Source: Isoetes taiwanensis
Lineage: Eukaryota > Streptophyta > Lycopodiopsida > Isoetales > Isoetaceae
Direction: 5' to 3'
DNA: 64,000 nt
Assembly: GCA_021234155.1 (NCBI GenBank)
Contig: JAJEKV010000060.1
Location: 5,976,323-6,040,322, forward strand
Shown: positions 46,130 to 58,869 of the stretch, piece by piece
How positions within the stretch are numbered: the stretch's first letter is position 1
How the letters are laid out: the number at the start of each line of letters is the position of its first letter
Position numbers and translations under genes: made by a program
Notes under the pieces: model-generated
The model's input: only the letters and a program-made list of their open reading frames with translations
Told to the model about the DNA's origin: nothing
Database searches by the model: none

Positions 46130-49100
46130 CCATGGGACCCTACAACGGGCTAGTACAACCATTACTACTAGGATTAAAAAAACCCCTGCCTCGAAAGATT
46201 TTCAAGGGAAAAAACTTTGCAGCAATGATGATACTAGACAATCAAGAAAAAATAAGTAGACCACGATGAATACTCAGGGCTTAGTACTTGAATGCTCATC
46301 TAGAACCTCAAGTATGTATAATGCTAAGCCAAAGCATAGATGGGCCTCTGAGAAGTTGTGGGAGCGTGGAATGGAATGCTAGAGTCAAATAAGGATTTTT
46401 GACCATCTCAAAAGCAGGACATCTGAGAAGAGTATGGCTTTCATCTTCAATAACCTGTAACTAACAACATGCACATAATCTCACTTCTCATGGCAATTAC
46501 AGCCGCTCCATCTACCTGTCTCAATCCGTAGCTTGTGGACGATGTGCGAATTGGTGCAGTAGCTACAAGCTTTTTCCTGGACAAGCAAGCAACCAAATAA
46601 GCTTAAGGTCCCGGTGACAAAGTGGAATTTATGTGCATGATAATGACCAATTTTAACTTGGGCTAAGGTAATTGCATCTCATATCTTTTGAGAAAAACAA
46701 CCATCTATATATTGTTGCAAAAGCCCGAGATCAGGACTAACAAGCATCATATAGTGTTCTGGTTGCACAAATCAGGGGAAAACCATGCATTGCAATGCTC
46801 TTTCCAATATCGTTTCAAACGCTGAGGAGATTCAGCCATAACAAGCGCGAGAAGAGGGTACCTATCATCATCCATGTGATGCATCTTGCTGATATAGTGA
46901 AGATGGCACTTCATAACAGAATGTTGAAGAGACTATAAATCTCTCTCTTAAAAAAAAATAACATGGGGCATTGTTGTTTTGACTCCTAGGATGCAAGTGA
47001 GAAAGGACTTTACCGCCCATTCCAAGCTCTTCCAAGAGCACTAATGGCAGGCATCCACGTTTCAGAACCATAGGGTAAAACAGGCTCTACAAAAGCCCGA
47101 AACAAATGGGCTTTCTGTGACCAATCATAAATCTCTGCGCGAAAATAAATGTTTTGTATTGCCTAGAGTGCTCTCCAGCCAGCATTCACATGCTTGGTAA
47201 TACATTGTTCCCAAAGTGCATTCTTACGTAATTCTACACCAAGATACTTATAGCTATCTATGACTTTAACTTTGTGGCTATCATAGCCGAGAAGATTGAA
47301 CTACCAAGAGCTTTGTCCTTTGGAGATTAACATGCCGGCCTGTGTTCTTATAAAAATTGTACGGAGCATATAAATGTTGTTGCATACTAACAGCTGTATA
47401 TGACACAAGGGAAACATCATCAGCATACATAAGTAACCTAACGATATAGTGTGCCAAATATGGGCCTTAGCCACCATGATGATCAAGCCATTCTTCCAAT
47501 TGATCAATGTACAAGCTAAAGAGTGTAGGAGATAGAGGGCAACCAAGACGTACTCCAGTATAGCTAGTGATTTGGGTACTTGATGCTGGAAACTTTGCAA
47601 AGACCCTTTCATGGAGCCGATAAACTACACTTTGAAGGTCTTGTGGAATCCTAAGTGCGTGCAAGTGTTGCCAAAGAAGGTTGCAAGCTATTATATCAAA
47701 AGTAAAATTCACAAAGCATATATAGAGATCTTATTTCAAGTTTCGACTATGTTCAATAAGCATGTGCAATGTGAAAATATGGTCTATCGTAGAATGTCTT
47801 AGACGAAAGTATGCCTCTCCTATAGTGCATACACTAGTATGTTCAACCCATAATGTCAATTGCTTCTCAATAATAATGGCTAAGAGCTTGAAAAATATGG
47901 AACCGACCATGATCATGCAATAATTAAAAGGGTCATTCTTATCATATGTTTTGTGAATTTGTATGACCTTACTGATAGCCCAAGTTTTTGGCCATCCTTC
48001 TTGCAGAGCTTGAAATGAAAGAGTAGTGATGATTGGAAGCATCAATGGACCCCTCCTCCCCCTTCTATTTAAGCAATTATATTTGCAAACCTTGAAGATC
48101 AAGAGACTTGCCATTGGGCAGATGTCGCAGACCTTCTTTGACTTCCTCCTCTGTGAATTAAAGAATATTACCTACCATGAGGCACATAATTAAGAACCCT
48201 AGGATAATCATATAATTGGACCAATCGCTCATCCCATTGCTGCATAGAAATATGTCCATAGGTAGGATGTGGTCGATATAATATTTTGCGCCAGAAGGTC
48301 TGAGGCTCACATAGCAGCAAGTCAAACATTTGCTTAGAATGCTTAGCAACAAAGCGTGCCTTCTTATGTTTCAACGTAGATTTATAATTCTTGATGGAAT
48401 TTATGATGTGTATCTGGCTCAATTATCATTCGCAAGTGTTTTTTAAGCTACTTGCAATCTACATTAAACTATGCATTTCTAGGAAAGGATTTCCTACTAG
48501 CATGAGCAACACCAGAAGCGTGTGGAGATAGCAAAAGTAAGCAAAGCATTAGTAAATGCAGCATTACGCTCTTGAAGAGTTGGGTAATTCAAAATACCTT
48601 CAAGTGCAGGAGCTAATGTCTGTGCATATTCGAAAGATCTAGAATAAGTCAAGCAAATGCAAGAGGCATGAGTATAGATAGCAACGGGTTGAAGAGGTGT
48701 AAGCTGTCATTTTAATGATAAATAAAGTGGATATTGATCAGAAATTATCTCCTCATCTTTATGCCTTGTGCCAATTTGAAAATCTGAAATGAGATCCAAG
48801 GCTTGCAAGATCTCCATGTTCTGGTTAGATGCCACTGCATTTCCCACTTCAACTGGTGTAACCATAGCATTTCAGAGATGAAACTTGCTGCCTTTTTAGT
48901 AGCAACCAAGGACAAGGAGACCATCCTTTCCCTCTTGTGCGAGGATGGGATTCCTAGCCACTTGTGGGCGCGAGCCATGTCCTTGAACTGGTTTGATGCG
49001 TGGAGTTCCAAATCTAAGTAGGAGAAGCAGTGACCAATATGAAACAATTGAAGAAGGTTAGACAGGAAGTGCATTGAAAAAGCTAGATGAAGCACTCTTA

Positions 49101-49300
49101 TGTGCTCCAGTAGTGATTGAAGAAAAGTGTTCAACGATCAATTCAATTCCCGCCTCCTTATATAGAAGGCCTGCAATGTTCAACCATCTAGCCCCAATTG
49201 TGTTTGGATTTAAACTAGAGTTTTTCTTTTTTTGCTGCGATTGGAAACTAGAGGAATCCGACAAAATTTGGCGAAGCAATCCTACAAAAGTTCACTTGAA
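46130..49300 (-). mobile_element. Decayed LINE with reverse transcriptase
   Basis: In order on the minus strand: fragments near 49130-48750; WPKTWAISKVIQIHKTYDKN with an NYRxI-like stretch and LRHSTIDHIFTLHMLIEH (48114-47731); VRLGCPLSPTLFSLYIDQLE (47712-47467); and, in another frame near 47440, LLMYADDVSLVSYTA, the YADD box. A C-terminal LEELGM follows near 47020. The dispersed GGATTAAAAAAACCCC motif at 46171-46215 marks the 3' side. Many frame changes show an inactive copy. It is the same broad type as the LINE at 32-33 kb. Confidence 0.8.
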
Positions 49301-50055
49301 GATTAGGATTGGACTGCTAATTTGGCAAAGGCCCGGCCATTTTGCCCACGGTAGCTTGAAAAAGGTGGCAATAAGTGGTTGAGTGTTGGTAGCAACGGAC
49401 CTCACGACCATGAGAATGCCTTGAAGCAGTCCGACATGGCTCTTATGTGAGGGGCCTTGCCTGGTGCACGGTTAGGGGCCGTAGACCCTGTGTGCCTAGG
49501 CATCGATTGTCACGAAGCAGGGCTATGGCGATAGCAAAGTTGGGTTTTAGACGACACCACACACACACACAACACCCCCATCCCAAATAATCATTAAATA
49601 ATTTTTTTGGTGCGCCGGATTGGACAAGACCATTACAGACGACATTATGTATCCGATTTAGGTGCGCAAAACATGAAGACGATACCATAGGTTCAAAACC
49701 ATTCGAAGTTCAAGTGCAAACCAAGCATAGCAATTAATGTAGCGATCACATGGGTAAGGTTTTCTGTGGGGGCTGAAACCCTACTGTCCCGCGTTGAACT
49801 CCTGAACGACGTAGCCATTCACATGGTGCTGACCTCTGTTGTGTGGGAATTTTCTGGTCTCATCTGCTGAGTTCACTCGGCTTGTTAAGCACTGCCTCAG
49901 CCGGGCACAAAATTCCGACTCAGCTCTCGCGCCGTGAGCGGTGTGATGCTGAATAAATTTTTCTAAGCTGCTGATGAAGGGCGGAAAAAAACTTCATGTG
50001 AACGGCCCATAAAAGTATTGCTTATCTTAAAGCTAGAAGTTTGAAACTAAGTAAA
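49301..50055. other. Upstream region of the mTERF gene
   Basis: No gene seen. It holds a short (AC)n tract near 49560 and GC-richer DNA near 49750-49960. Confidence 0.4.
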
Positions 50056-50065
50056 GCCACGTGGC
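50056..50065. promoter_or_regulatory. Perfect G-box GCCACGTGGC
   Basis: A 10-bp palindrome with the CACGTG core lies just upstream of the mTERF coding region. G-boxes bind bZIP/bHLH factors and are common in light- and plastid-related plant genes, which fits. Use in this gene is inferred from position. Confidence 0.5.
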
Positions 50066-50131
50066 TGATAAACCCAGAACTGTATATATGTATTCTATAA
50101 AAACACGACCAAAACCCTGTTCTACGCTTAA

Positions 50132-52260
50132 GGAAGATTCAATTCATGGGACAGGCCCCAACTCGCACGTTCGCTTCATAGATCCGAGTGTCAAGGACAA
50201 GTACGCGATTGCTTATTTCCTATCATCCCCAAATCCAAGAATGAGGCTTATCACAAGCAACATTTTGTGGGGTTTGAGGCTTCTCATTGTTTGAGCCTTT
50301 GTCAGAGCTTTAGGGGTTGCACGAGGGCTGTTTTAGCCTTAAAGCAGGACCCAAATGGTGGGCGCGTATCCATTATTGAGCTTGTTCAGCAGCAGAAGCT
50401 GCGGAGACAACAAGACGTCCAGCACGAAACAACAGAAGTTGCTCTGGAACCTGGAGTTGTTAATATGGTGGAGGCTAAGCATCCAAGTTCAGGTTTGTCT
50501 ATTTTATATTTACAGAGAGTTAAGAAATTATCATGTTTACTAGTAGCAGATTTAGAACATGACTCCCCATGAGAATCATAATCTCTCACCCCCATGTCTA
50601 AACATGATAGTTCAGTATATGGGAACAAACGATTCTGCGCAGATTCTGAGCAATACTACCCACGAATTTTGCTTCTCTATCTTGTTTTTGTTAATGGAAG
50701 TTCTGTCATATTTTGTCGCATTTGACAAGTTGTTTCCATAAAGTCCGCTTATGTCCGATTTCTATGCAGTGGAAGACATGGATCTGTGCCGTATAGATAA
50801 CAAACAATTGATTTATGATAGAGAAGAGGCAAAAGCAGTACTTACACAATTTCTCAAGAATAATTCCCTTGTTCCTGGGCTTGAATCACGAATTGCAAAC
50901 AAGGCGCACTCTTTTGTTTTACACTTGGTATATGTCCTGCATTCGCGTCATCGAATGCGGTATCTGTGTGGTAAGTTCTGTCACTATTTCTCCACAATCC
51001 ATAGAGACAATGTTGTAAGGAGTATTTGCACCTTATAGTTCACCAAAAAACATAATATTTTGTAAGTTAGAAGAGAAGTTTTAGAAAAAGCATGATGTAG
51101 ACAAGGTGTTAATATCGTGTAAGATTACAATGTTCCTGGATCATTGAAAGCATTAATGCAAAATGTTTGCAGGAAGAGAGCTATCAACCCATGAGATTCG
51201 TGAAACATTGCTTTCCTATCTTGAAGACTTGCAGACTGAGCATGGAGAGAACACTCTTAATTATATTCTGGGTTTTGAAACTTCCTCAAAAGCTGCAGAG
51301 AAACTTTTTGTAAACCCTTTCAAGGCTTTGCAAAAACCTCAAGCTGTTCGAGATGTGAAAACTGTTCCCAGAGCTTCTCTCATATATCTTGAAAGCATTG
51401 GGGTAAACTCAGAGCAAGTGCATTCCATTGTCACCCGGGTACCTCATCTCGCAGGCTACAATGTAGATGCAACTATGAAACCAGCTGTTAAGTTATGCCT
51501 GGATCTAGGAGTCAATCCCTCAGAGATTCCAGATATAGTTTTGAGGCGGCCACAGTTTTTTGGATGTAGTGTGAACTTTAACCTCCTGCCAACTGTCAGA
51601 TATTTGGAAAGCTTAGGTGTCAAAAGGGACTCCTGGAGAAAGATTCTGATGATGTTTCCTCATATACTCACATATAGTGACCAGAAAATTTGTGATAATG
51701 TCAATTTTCTTCTAGAATCAGGAATAACGAGCGAAGAAGTCGGACGAGTGTTAACTAAATTCCCTCATATTGTTGGTTATGGAGTAGAGTCTAAATTGAA
51801 GAAAGTGGTTGCTTATTTTGAAAGCATTGGGTTAGTTAATATAAGAAGCATATTGCTGCTATATCCTCAAATCTTTGGCCTAAGCGTAGAAGAGAACATC
51901 AAACCCTCAGTTGAATTTCTACTTGATCAGGGCTACAGTAATAAAGATGTCGTCTTAATGCTTGGCAGATTCCCTCAAATTTTGGGATTAAATGTTGATG
52001 GGAACATAAGAAGAAAATGGGAGTTTTTTGTCGGGACAAATAGGTCGAAGGATGAGTTAAAGTACTTCCCACAGTATTTTGGCTATAGTTTAGAGAATAG
52101 GATAAAACCCAGATATGACATTGTTGTTATACAACATGGGTTCCATTGGTGGAGTCTGAATCGGATGTTAAGCAGCTCAGAGAAAGTCTTCCAAAAGAAG
52201 CTGGAAAAAGACATAAAGAAGCCAAGAAAGCCACAATCATCTTCATGTCAAACTGTATAG
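50132..52260 (+). CDS. mTERF-family organelle transcription/splicing factor
   Basis: Three exons match in phase: 50132 (first codon open in frame) to 50492, 50770-50970 and 51173-52260, with GT/AG borders. Exon 3 contains a series of degenerate mTERF repeats of about 35 residues, each with a Pro before a hydrophobic helix (VTRVPHLAGYNVD, VLRRPQFFGCSVN, LMMFPHILTYSDQ, LTKFPHIVGYGVE, LLLYPQIFGLSVE, LGRFPQILGLNVD, LKYFPQYFGYSLE), ending with a basic tail. Plant mTERF proteins act in chloroplasts or mitochondria in transcription termination or intron splicing; which one this does cannot be said. The start is unresolved: the exon 1 frame is open from 50132 without an early ATG, while an ATG at 50061 is in another frame. 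An upstream exon or an indel is likely. The gene converges with RBCS. Confidence 0.9.
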
Positions 52261-52866
52261 GAACAGCTGAAAGGGGACTCATTTTTTTGCTTATTAACAT
52301 TGCATTTGCTTATAAAGGAGCAAATATCTGTGCAGTGTTATATGATAATAGTTTGCCACTATGCAGATATGTAGAAGATTACAATGGTTACAATGGTTGA
52401 GCTCTTATTCCTTTGTCCTGGCAAGAGCTGGTTTTAATTGAAACAACATCAAATGATAACTGTTTGCAACAAAATGTACAGGAATTCTTCAAAGTGGGAC
52501 AGATCTCATTTGATTGAGAACAATAAAACGGTTCAGTTCAGAAAATACATCACCCGTGTTTTGCCTTGACATTCAAGATTATAAAACCTCTGAAGTCCAA
52601 TGATCACTAGTTAATGCTATTGCTCAATCTCATTGCATGCATACCTTGAGAGTTTGACGACATTAATGAGAATGCAGCAAAAAACACTTCCAACTTCAAG
52701 ACACTGCGTCTAGAAAGAGTTTGGATTTTTATTAAATTAAAACCATGGCATTAGAAAAATCTTGAAATTTATTGAAAATGGAAGCAGATGTTCATTGAAC
52801 ATTCTGTTGCCATGTTACATAAATTATGGCTGTAGAGCTTTAGCACGGTAAAGAATCATACTATCT
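52261..52866. other. 3' regions of the convergent mTERF and RBCS genes
   Basis: AT-rich non-coding DNA holding both 3' UTRs; AATAAA-like signals (for example AACAATAAAACG near 52520) are present. Confidence 0.5.
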
Positions 52867-53736
52867 TCAGGTAGGCCTATGCACTATAAAGGCCACACAT
52901 TGTGTCTGTTTCTTGGTATCAAATCCAAGCATCCTGATATAGCAGTTAGGATAAACTTTTTTGCATTCATCAATCTCTCTCAAGACCTGGGCAGGATCAT
53001 TGCATCCAAACATGGGGAGCTTCCACAGTGTCCAATAACGTCCATCGTAATAACCAGGCATCCTAGAATTCTCTCTGAATATATGCCCACCCTACAAAAT
53101 ATAACCTCATAAGAAAAAAATGAGTAGATCCTGGAATAGGCAACATATTTAAAATGCAGAGCAGATACAAAAACTCATTTCTAGATTATAGATGGTGATC
53201 GCGGCATTCCCATATTAGATCAGATGACACAAAGATAGGACCAAGCAAACAGTAGATGTAGAGTTTTGCGAATCTAGCTGCGAGATCTTATGCCATCCAC
53301 TAACCCAATGAAAAAAGAAAAATGCAACTTTCATCTCCCAATATTTATATTACCTTGTCAAACTCGAGACAGGGGATCCAGCCCTTGGAAATCATATAGT
53401 CAATCTCCTTCGCAATAGAATCAGAAGAAAGTGGAGGAACATAAGACAAAGTTTCAAATCTCTGATTGGTAAGCGGATTCACAGTCTGCAGGAGGATCAA
53501 CATAAAATGGGAACCCAGAATACGGAAAGAAAATGAAGAACCAGAAGCTCAAAAGAAGAAATAAAACTTACCTGCATGCATGTTACTCGGCTCACATTCT
53601 GGACAGTTTTTTTGCTCCAATCCGAGGGCTTTGAAAAAAGATTTCCAGCAGAGGGATGCACTGATGGGGACGATCTAAACGCGGAAGGAGATACAGAGGG
53701 ATTGATCAACTGATTTGCTGCTACGATGGACGCCAT
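52867..53736 (-). CDS. RBCS: Ribulose bisphosphate carboxylase small subunit precursor
   Basis: Three exons with GT/AG borders: 53736-53572, 53485-53354 and 53091-52867, giving 173 residues. Residues 1 to about 54 form a Ser/Val-rich plastid transit peptide ([20 protein letters not shown]) ending before [10 protein letters not shown]. The mature protein has [39 protein letters not shown], then [20 protein letters not shown] and VAFIVHRP, all diagnostic of the Rubisco small subunit. It joins the plastid-encoded large subunit in the stroma for CO2 fixation. Length and the intron after the transit-peptide junction fit land plants, and the mature N-terminus is unlike the seed-plant MQVWPP form. 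No damage is visible. It is one member of what is usually a small gene family. Confidence 0.97.
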
Positions 53737-54151
53737 GATTTACAGAGTAAAGACGGAGGAGAAGGGTTGTCTATTTGATGGTTTTAGTGGGGAGCCGCGC
53801 GGCAAAAAACAAATGCCAGCCGCTGGTGGAATCAGAACCATGGGATCGCCGGTTTTGCCGCCGTTTGGAGCTTTTGTCACCCCTCGAAATACAATTTACT
53901 TCTCTGCCCATTTACTTGCAGCCCTGAAACAAGTGTTTTACTGGCACGTCTTCTGCACCCCTTAGAAAAAAATGCTTCTTTGGTTGATCCTTTTAAATGT
54001 CTATGAATCATTTTATAATTGTTCATTGCCACTCTAACATTTGCTCCAACAACTTAAACCTTGTATTAAACAAGTCACTTTACTATGTCCAAGTTATTGT
54101 CCGTAGCAACATCTCATCTCGTAGTGGAATAAGCCTCTAAGGATCCTGTCT
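53737..54151. promoter_or_regulatory. Upstream region of RBCS
   Basis: This must contain the RBCS promoter on the minus strand. I could not identify a convincing TATA box, G-box or I-box pair in it. Part is GC-richer (53800-53880). The plus-strand frame from 53726 overlaps the transit peptide and is a shadow. Confidence 0.4.
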
Positions 54152-54268
54152 GAATATGTAGCAAAATAACAGGGGGTTTCTTTTGTATATTTGTACGTTT
54201 TTTCCTAAGGTTTTTATGATTTCATGGATGTATTTGATGAGGTATACTAAGTAGTATATCTAGAGTGC

Positions 54269-55094
54269 GCATACGCTTAAACTAATTTTGATGCCTAATT
54301 CCAATGGCTTAGACCCATATGTCATATATTTCTTTATTATATTATTGTATTTTCTTGTAGTATCATATTCTGCTCAACATGCAAGCCTCGAGATAACCCA
54401 TTTTAGGGTTATGTGTTGGGAACTTATTGGCTTCCTTCAGCATCCGGCAGCTAGTCAGGCCTCAGCATCAACATTTGAGCATCCAGACTGTCCCCAAAAG
54501 AACCGCACCAGCACAGGTGCCCGAACACAGGGATCTCCATCCCGCCCAACACCGATTTATACAGAGTGCTTAAGCTATTGGACAGAGTTCAAGCTATGAT
54601 TCGACATGTCATAGTGCAACCAAGTAAGAGTCTAAAAGAGTGGACCGAGTGACAACCTTGTGATGCTTACTCCAGAGTTGCCCGAGGAACCTTCTTAGGA
54701 ATAAGATCTTTTGCCCGAGGAACCTTCGTGGATTCATTGCCAATCCCTTGCACGTCTTCCTGAGATATGTAGCCCATCCAGGGGTTTGAAGGCCACTGGC
54801 TAGAGATAATAGCTGCTCCACTTTGGTACAAATCGACTCAAAAAACTTTCTGATAACCTCAATGCTGGCACTAGTGGTTCCCTTTGAATTAGGAATTTAT
54901 ATCAACAGGAAATTTGTTGTCAATTTTGTGAGCCCATGAAACACAAATTTTTAAGTTTAGAGAAGCTTCGCCTCCACTCTTTCTACCCCTAATTCACAAA
55001 GATATCTTTGAATTCTTTGACATTCAAGAGTTCATCCAAAGAGCTCAAATAAGCACACCACAATGATGTATAACTTATAAATACAAGAAATTTA
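54269..55094. other. Unassigned DNA right of the RBCS upstream region
   Basis: Short frames on both strands (for example 54288-54599) look non-coding. GAGGAACCTTC occurs twice near 54685-54728. Confidence 0.35.
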
Positions 55095-55118
55095 TCGCGG
55101 CGGCCAAGGCCGCCGCGA
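55095..55118. other. GC-rich perfect hairpin
   Basis: TCGCGGCGGCC, loop AA, and GGCCGCCGCGA form an 11-bp perfect stem in very AT-rich surroundings. No CTRR follows at Helitron spacing and no T tract for a terminator is present. Confidence 0.8.
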
Positions 55119-55345
55119 ACATTTCTCTTTAACCCATTTACTTGTTCGAATTATGTCTGTTCGAGCCCTAGATGAATACAAATTGTGTGATTCTCTTCAG
55201 TAACTGGCCACTGCAAAAATTTCTTTTTAACGACCCATTTACTTGTTTGAATTATATTTGTTTCTCTTTAACGACCCATTTACTTGTTGGAATTATGTTT
55301 GTTCCAGCAATAGATGAATACAAATTGTGTGATTTTTTTCGCATA
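55119..55345 (+). repeat. Three partial tandem copies around ACCCATTTACTTGTT
   Basis: CTCTTTAACCCATTTACTTGTTCGAATTATG and a following ATGAATACAAATTGTGTGATT are repeated at about 55125-55198 and 55264-55338. A shorter copy lies between them at about 55220-55262. Confidence 0.75.
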
Positions 55346-57196
55346 ATACTATAGCAACTTAAACGTGGTTCTTTTTATATAATATTTCCATTTTCAATTT
55401 CGATGCAAAATTGACTACACATCTTCTCCTTGCCCGTTCTTGCAAAATTGACGCCGTTTACGTCCCCTCGCTTTTGGCAACTCTCTCGCTTGCCGCGTGT
55501 TTTCTTTTGCTTGCCATTACAGAAGCTATGGCACTAGTTGATCATTATGTTTGGCATTAGAGAAGCTATGGTGCCTTAGAAGCCTGCGTTTTTTCTTCTA
55601 GTTTGCATATTTGCTTTTGGGTTCCTTTTACTTTTACTCTCCAGTCCACGCGTGCAACTTCTTCTCATATGGGCATTAGGCGCCTGCCCGAAAGCGATTG
55701 TAGCTCCTACATTCTCATTTTCCATTCGACCGCGGTTCATTTTCTACCGATTGCATAGATTTTTTGGACTTGATTCAGCCTTCTAGCTTCGACATCGATG
55801 CGTATAGCTCATTATTATGTCCGCTTTCGCAGGGATGAATCTCTTGTATAAGAACTTGGGTTATCAATTAGATTTGGAGTGCTTTTGGTGCCGCTTTCAA
55901 GATCTCAGTGCTCTTTGCGCCGTCGTGCACTTGGTCATAGTCACGAGAACACACGATCTCGGACAAATCATGCATGATACACAAAATATATGAGACATTT
56001 GAGTACATATTTCTTGGATATGATCCAATCCGGCATGAATGGCGGGGCAAATAAATTGATCCGGGCCAAGGCGGGGAAGCGAAGTAAATAAAGTGGTGTT
56101 GAAAGTCCCCAAATAGAGCGTAAGGTAAGTGCTCATTATTCTAAAGAAAGATCTTCAACTTAGAAGTTTAGAACTTAGCTTGATACTGTGTGCTTGAAGC
56201 AAAAACAAACCCCGGAGTCCTCATGGAACCCTTATGGCGGTACATTGCCCAAATTTACACGAAATTTGGCGAGCTATTTGAGAATAGCACCGGATGAGAC
56301 AGTTCTTCGGTTGGAGAAGTAATTGAAGAGCAAAAGATTGAGAAAAGATGCCCCAAGGAAAATCCGCCTTTGCCGGTCACATGCTTCCTGTGAAAATAGA
56401 GGATTCTTTGAAAGCACATGAAAGCCTTAGTGCATGCAGGGGATCGAAAAGGATAAGCAAAGACTACGGTAAGAAGCCCGTTTTTTCTTTCTTCGCTGCA
56501 AAAGGACGATTTGCTGCAGAATATCATGCTGTATGGGGTTCTAAAAGAGGCCATGAAAAAAGGACGGAAGGTAGATTCAACTCCGGCGATCAAAGGGGGA
56601 AAAACAGAGCATCTCGCAGCAAAAACAGGGGATTTCAGTGCAAAAACAGAGGAAAAGCACGAGCTGTATGGCTATGGCACTGCCAGCATATACGGTGGAG
56701 ATCTCCTCGACCATCTCAACCAAAACGTGGCTTCTCAACAATGATATAGATTGCGGCGGAGAAAAAATTGAGGAGAGAACAAAAAAAAAAGAAAAATATG
56801 AGACTCGATTATATATGTTCAGATATTGGACAATTTGTTTTTAAGCAAAATTAGTTGTGAACAACATAAGAAGGCTAAGCTCTTTTTGTAAATCATTTTT
56901 GTGTAGCTAATTTGAGTACTAAAAAATTAAGCTGGATATGTATTTTAATAGTAAAGAGGTGCCCGATGATGCGATGATGCCAGACTATGTGCAGTTACAA
57001 ATGTTGAAAATTGACTCATTCCTTAAGACCATGCCTCATGTTATAAGTGGCGTGTGTATTTATGTCGGGCAATATTTTTGTCATGCACTTAACCAATGTC
57101 ATACTTGAAGTACCCTTTAGTTATCGGCTTTTGATGTATGTAGGGGTGTTCTATCAAGCAATAGATTGCCCACTGAAAATCTACTTTGATCAACAT
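55346..57196. other. Unassigned DNA
   Basis: Overlapping frames at 56348-56749 (one reading KTEHLAAKTGDFSAKTEEKH, repeating an AAKTG/AKTE theme) are the only suggestive coding here. They match no family I know and have no clear gene structure. Confidence 0.35.
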
Positions 57197-57197
57197 A

Positions 57198-57233
57198 ATA
57201 GAATAGAATAGAATAGAATAGAATAGAATAGAA
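57198..57233. repeat. (AATAG)n microsatellite
   Basis: About seven perfect AATAG units, next to the tRNA-like sequence on its downstream side. Confidence 0.9.
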
Positions 57234-57260
57234 AAATGAGTCACAATGAGGATATATGAC

Positions 57261-57331
57261 GGACCCCCCAGAGACTTGAACACAAGATCTCTTAATTGCT
57301 AATGACTAGCCACTAAACTGAACAAGGGTCT
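57261..57331 (-). other. tRNA-like sequence, probable SINE head or tRNA pseudogene
   Basis: The minus strand reads AGACCCTTGTTCAGTTTAGT, then GGCTAGTC, and later TGTTCAAGTCTC and GGGGGGTCC. This gives A- and B-box-like blocks and ends that can pair (GACCC with GGGTC). The anticodon arm is not clean. The adjoining 3' microsatellite fits a tRNA-derived SINE. Confidence 0.4.
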
Positions 57332-58205
57332 AAACCCTAAATACCTAAACATGTAATATTTAAAATAGTAGTAGTTGTAACTTGATTTGATAAAACTTAA
57401 ATATTCAATTGGTTGTCTATAAGAATGAGTGCTGCAAAGCATTTGCAGGTATGCATGGGTTTATCAAGTGTGGTTCACATTTTGTCCCTGTATTTTATGT
57501 CTAGGTGCAAGCTAGAGGGTTTTCTTTTATCAACTTTCATATGTATATGGATGGAAGGGCATTTCTTTGGGAGTGTTGTCATATGTATTTAAGTAAATTG
57601 CATGCGGCGGGGTTCAATGGCTTTAAAAATTCGTATATGAGCATGAATATCTATACACAATCTTTACTGCTTACTAAATTTCCAGACAATTGTGTCAAGT
57701 TTATTGTCAATGTTTCTTGCGAATGTATCCATAATGCCATATGTTCTTCCATGGAGTCTATTCTATAATTTGCCTGCTTCTCCCTTTTTAAAGGGCTTGC
57801 TAGATTCTTAGCACATAGTAAAAACATTATTTCACATCAACCCAGCCTCTTGTGCTCAGTTGATTGCTCCTTGTTGGTGGATTCCCCTAGCTGACAATGC
57901 ACTGCTTTGCGTTACTGTGCATCCATTGATTCAAAGACGGTGGAAAATGGCTGGAGTCTTAACAGTTGTAGCGTGGTATAGCAGGCTTTCCAGTTGAAGT
58001 TCTTATTGAGGCGATGGGATAGAGCTCTTTGGGAAAAAGTTGTTGATTATCTGCAGTCTATTCTGATATTTTGGTGTGGACGTGTCATCGGGAGGTTAAA
58101 GAGTGCAGACTTGTGAATTCTATGTAAAAGCTAATGTTTGGTACTGATATTCTTCCATCTTCTAATAAGTGGTCCCTTCAACTCCCTCTTTCTCAATGGC
58201 AGTAG
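57332..58205. other. Unassigned DNA, possibly LINE-derived toward its right end
   Basis: A plus-strand frame at 57505-57768 is unrecognised. Upstream LINE sequence for the fragment at 58206 may extend into 57900-58200, but the frames are broken. Confidence 0.3.
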
Positions 58206-58504
58206 ATGTGGACTTGAGCATGGGATAAGCCACTTCATCCTAATGTGGTTGTACTTTGGTGGCAGATTCTTCACATATATCTTCGGTTAATGTTCTTGTC
58301 CACAGGTTTGATCCTAGAATATCAGATCTGTGTTCAGTATGTAAGCAGAGATCTGAGACCATTGGGCATTGCTTTTTCATGTGTGGCCACCTTAAACATG
58401 TACGGGATTGGTTGTTCTCCCTTTTCCAGGTATCACTAATGAGTCACAAGTGCTTTTGCCAGGATTTTCATTTAACATCAAGTTGGTTGCTTTGGACTAT
58501 ATAA
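58206..58504 (+). pseudogene. LINE reverse transcriptase zinc-binding (zf-RVT) fragment
   Basis: WTWAWDKPLHPNVVVLWWQI is followed, after a frame change, by RFDPRISDLCSVCKQRSETI and GHCFFMCGHLKHVRDWLF. This is the W-x-P-K-V-x-F-W then C-x2-C-x7-E-T-x2-H-x5-C-x7-W pattern of the zf-RVT domain at the end of plant LINE ORF2. No reverse transcriptase core is seen nearby. Confidence 0.65.
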
Positions 58505-58869
58505 AAAAGATGAAGACAGGAAGTCTTCAAAGGTATGGATATGGCAGATGATGGTGTTTTTTAAGCTAGTATAGTTAAATCTTATATTGTTCTTCACTTG
58601 CCCCTCATAAGAGGCGCTTGGATATGCGCTCTTATGCATAGGCAATTTGCTTCACTTAGTGGGTCTCCATACTTACCCTCTGAGATTTTATTTCTGTCTT
58701 TGCACCTTTACTTGTATTTGACTTTTGATTAAATAGCCAAGACATCTATAGATAAATAGAGTAGAGCTAAGAATAATTTACAAATTTTATAACTTTAAAT
58801 AACAAAAGAGGCTTACATAGTCTTGTTTTACCAACGCAATTCACAGTGCCTCAAAGCCTACTGGAAGGA

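Noticed and set aside
53726-53965. Plus-strand ORF opposite the RBCS start
   Set aside because: It overlaps the transit peptide exon antisense and continues into the RBCS upstream region without any protein similarity.
55095-55118. Helitron 3' end or transcription terminator
   Set aside because: No CTRR at the right distance on either strand and no T tract after the stem.
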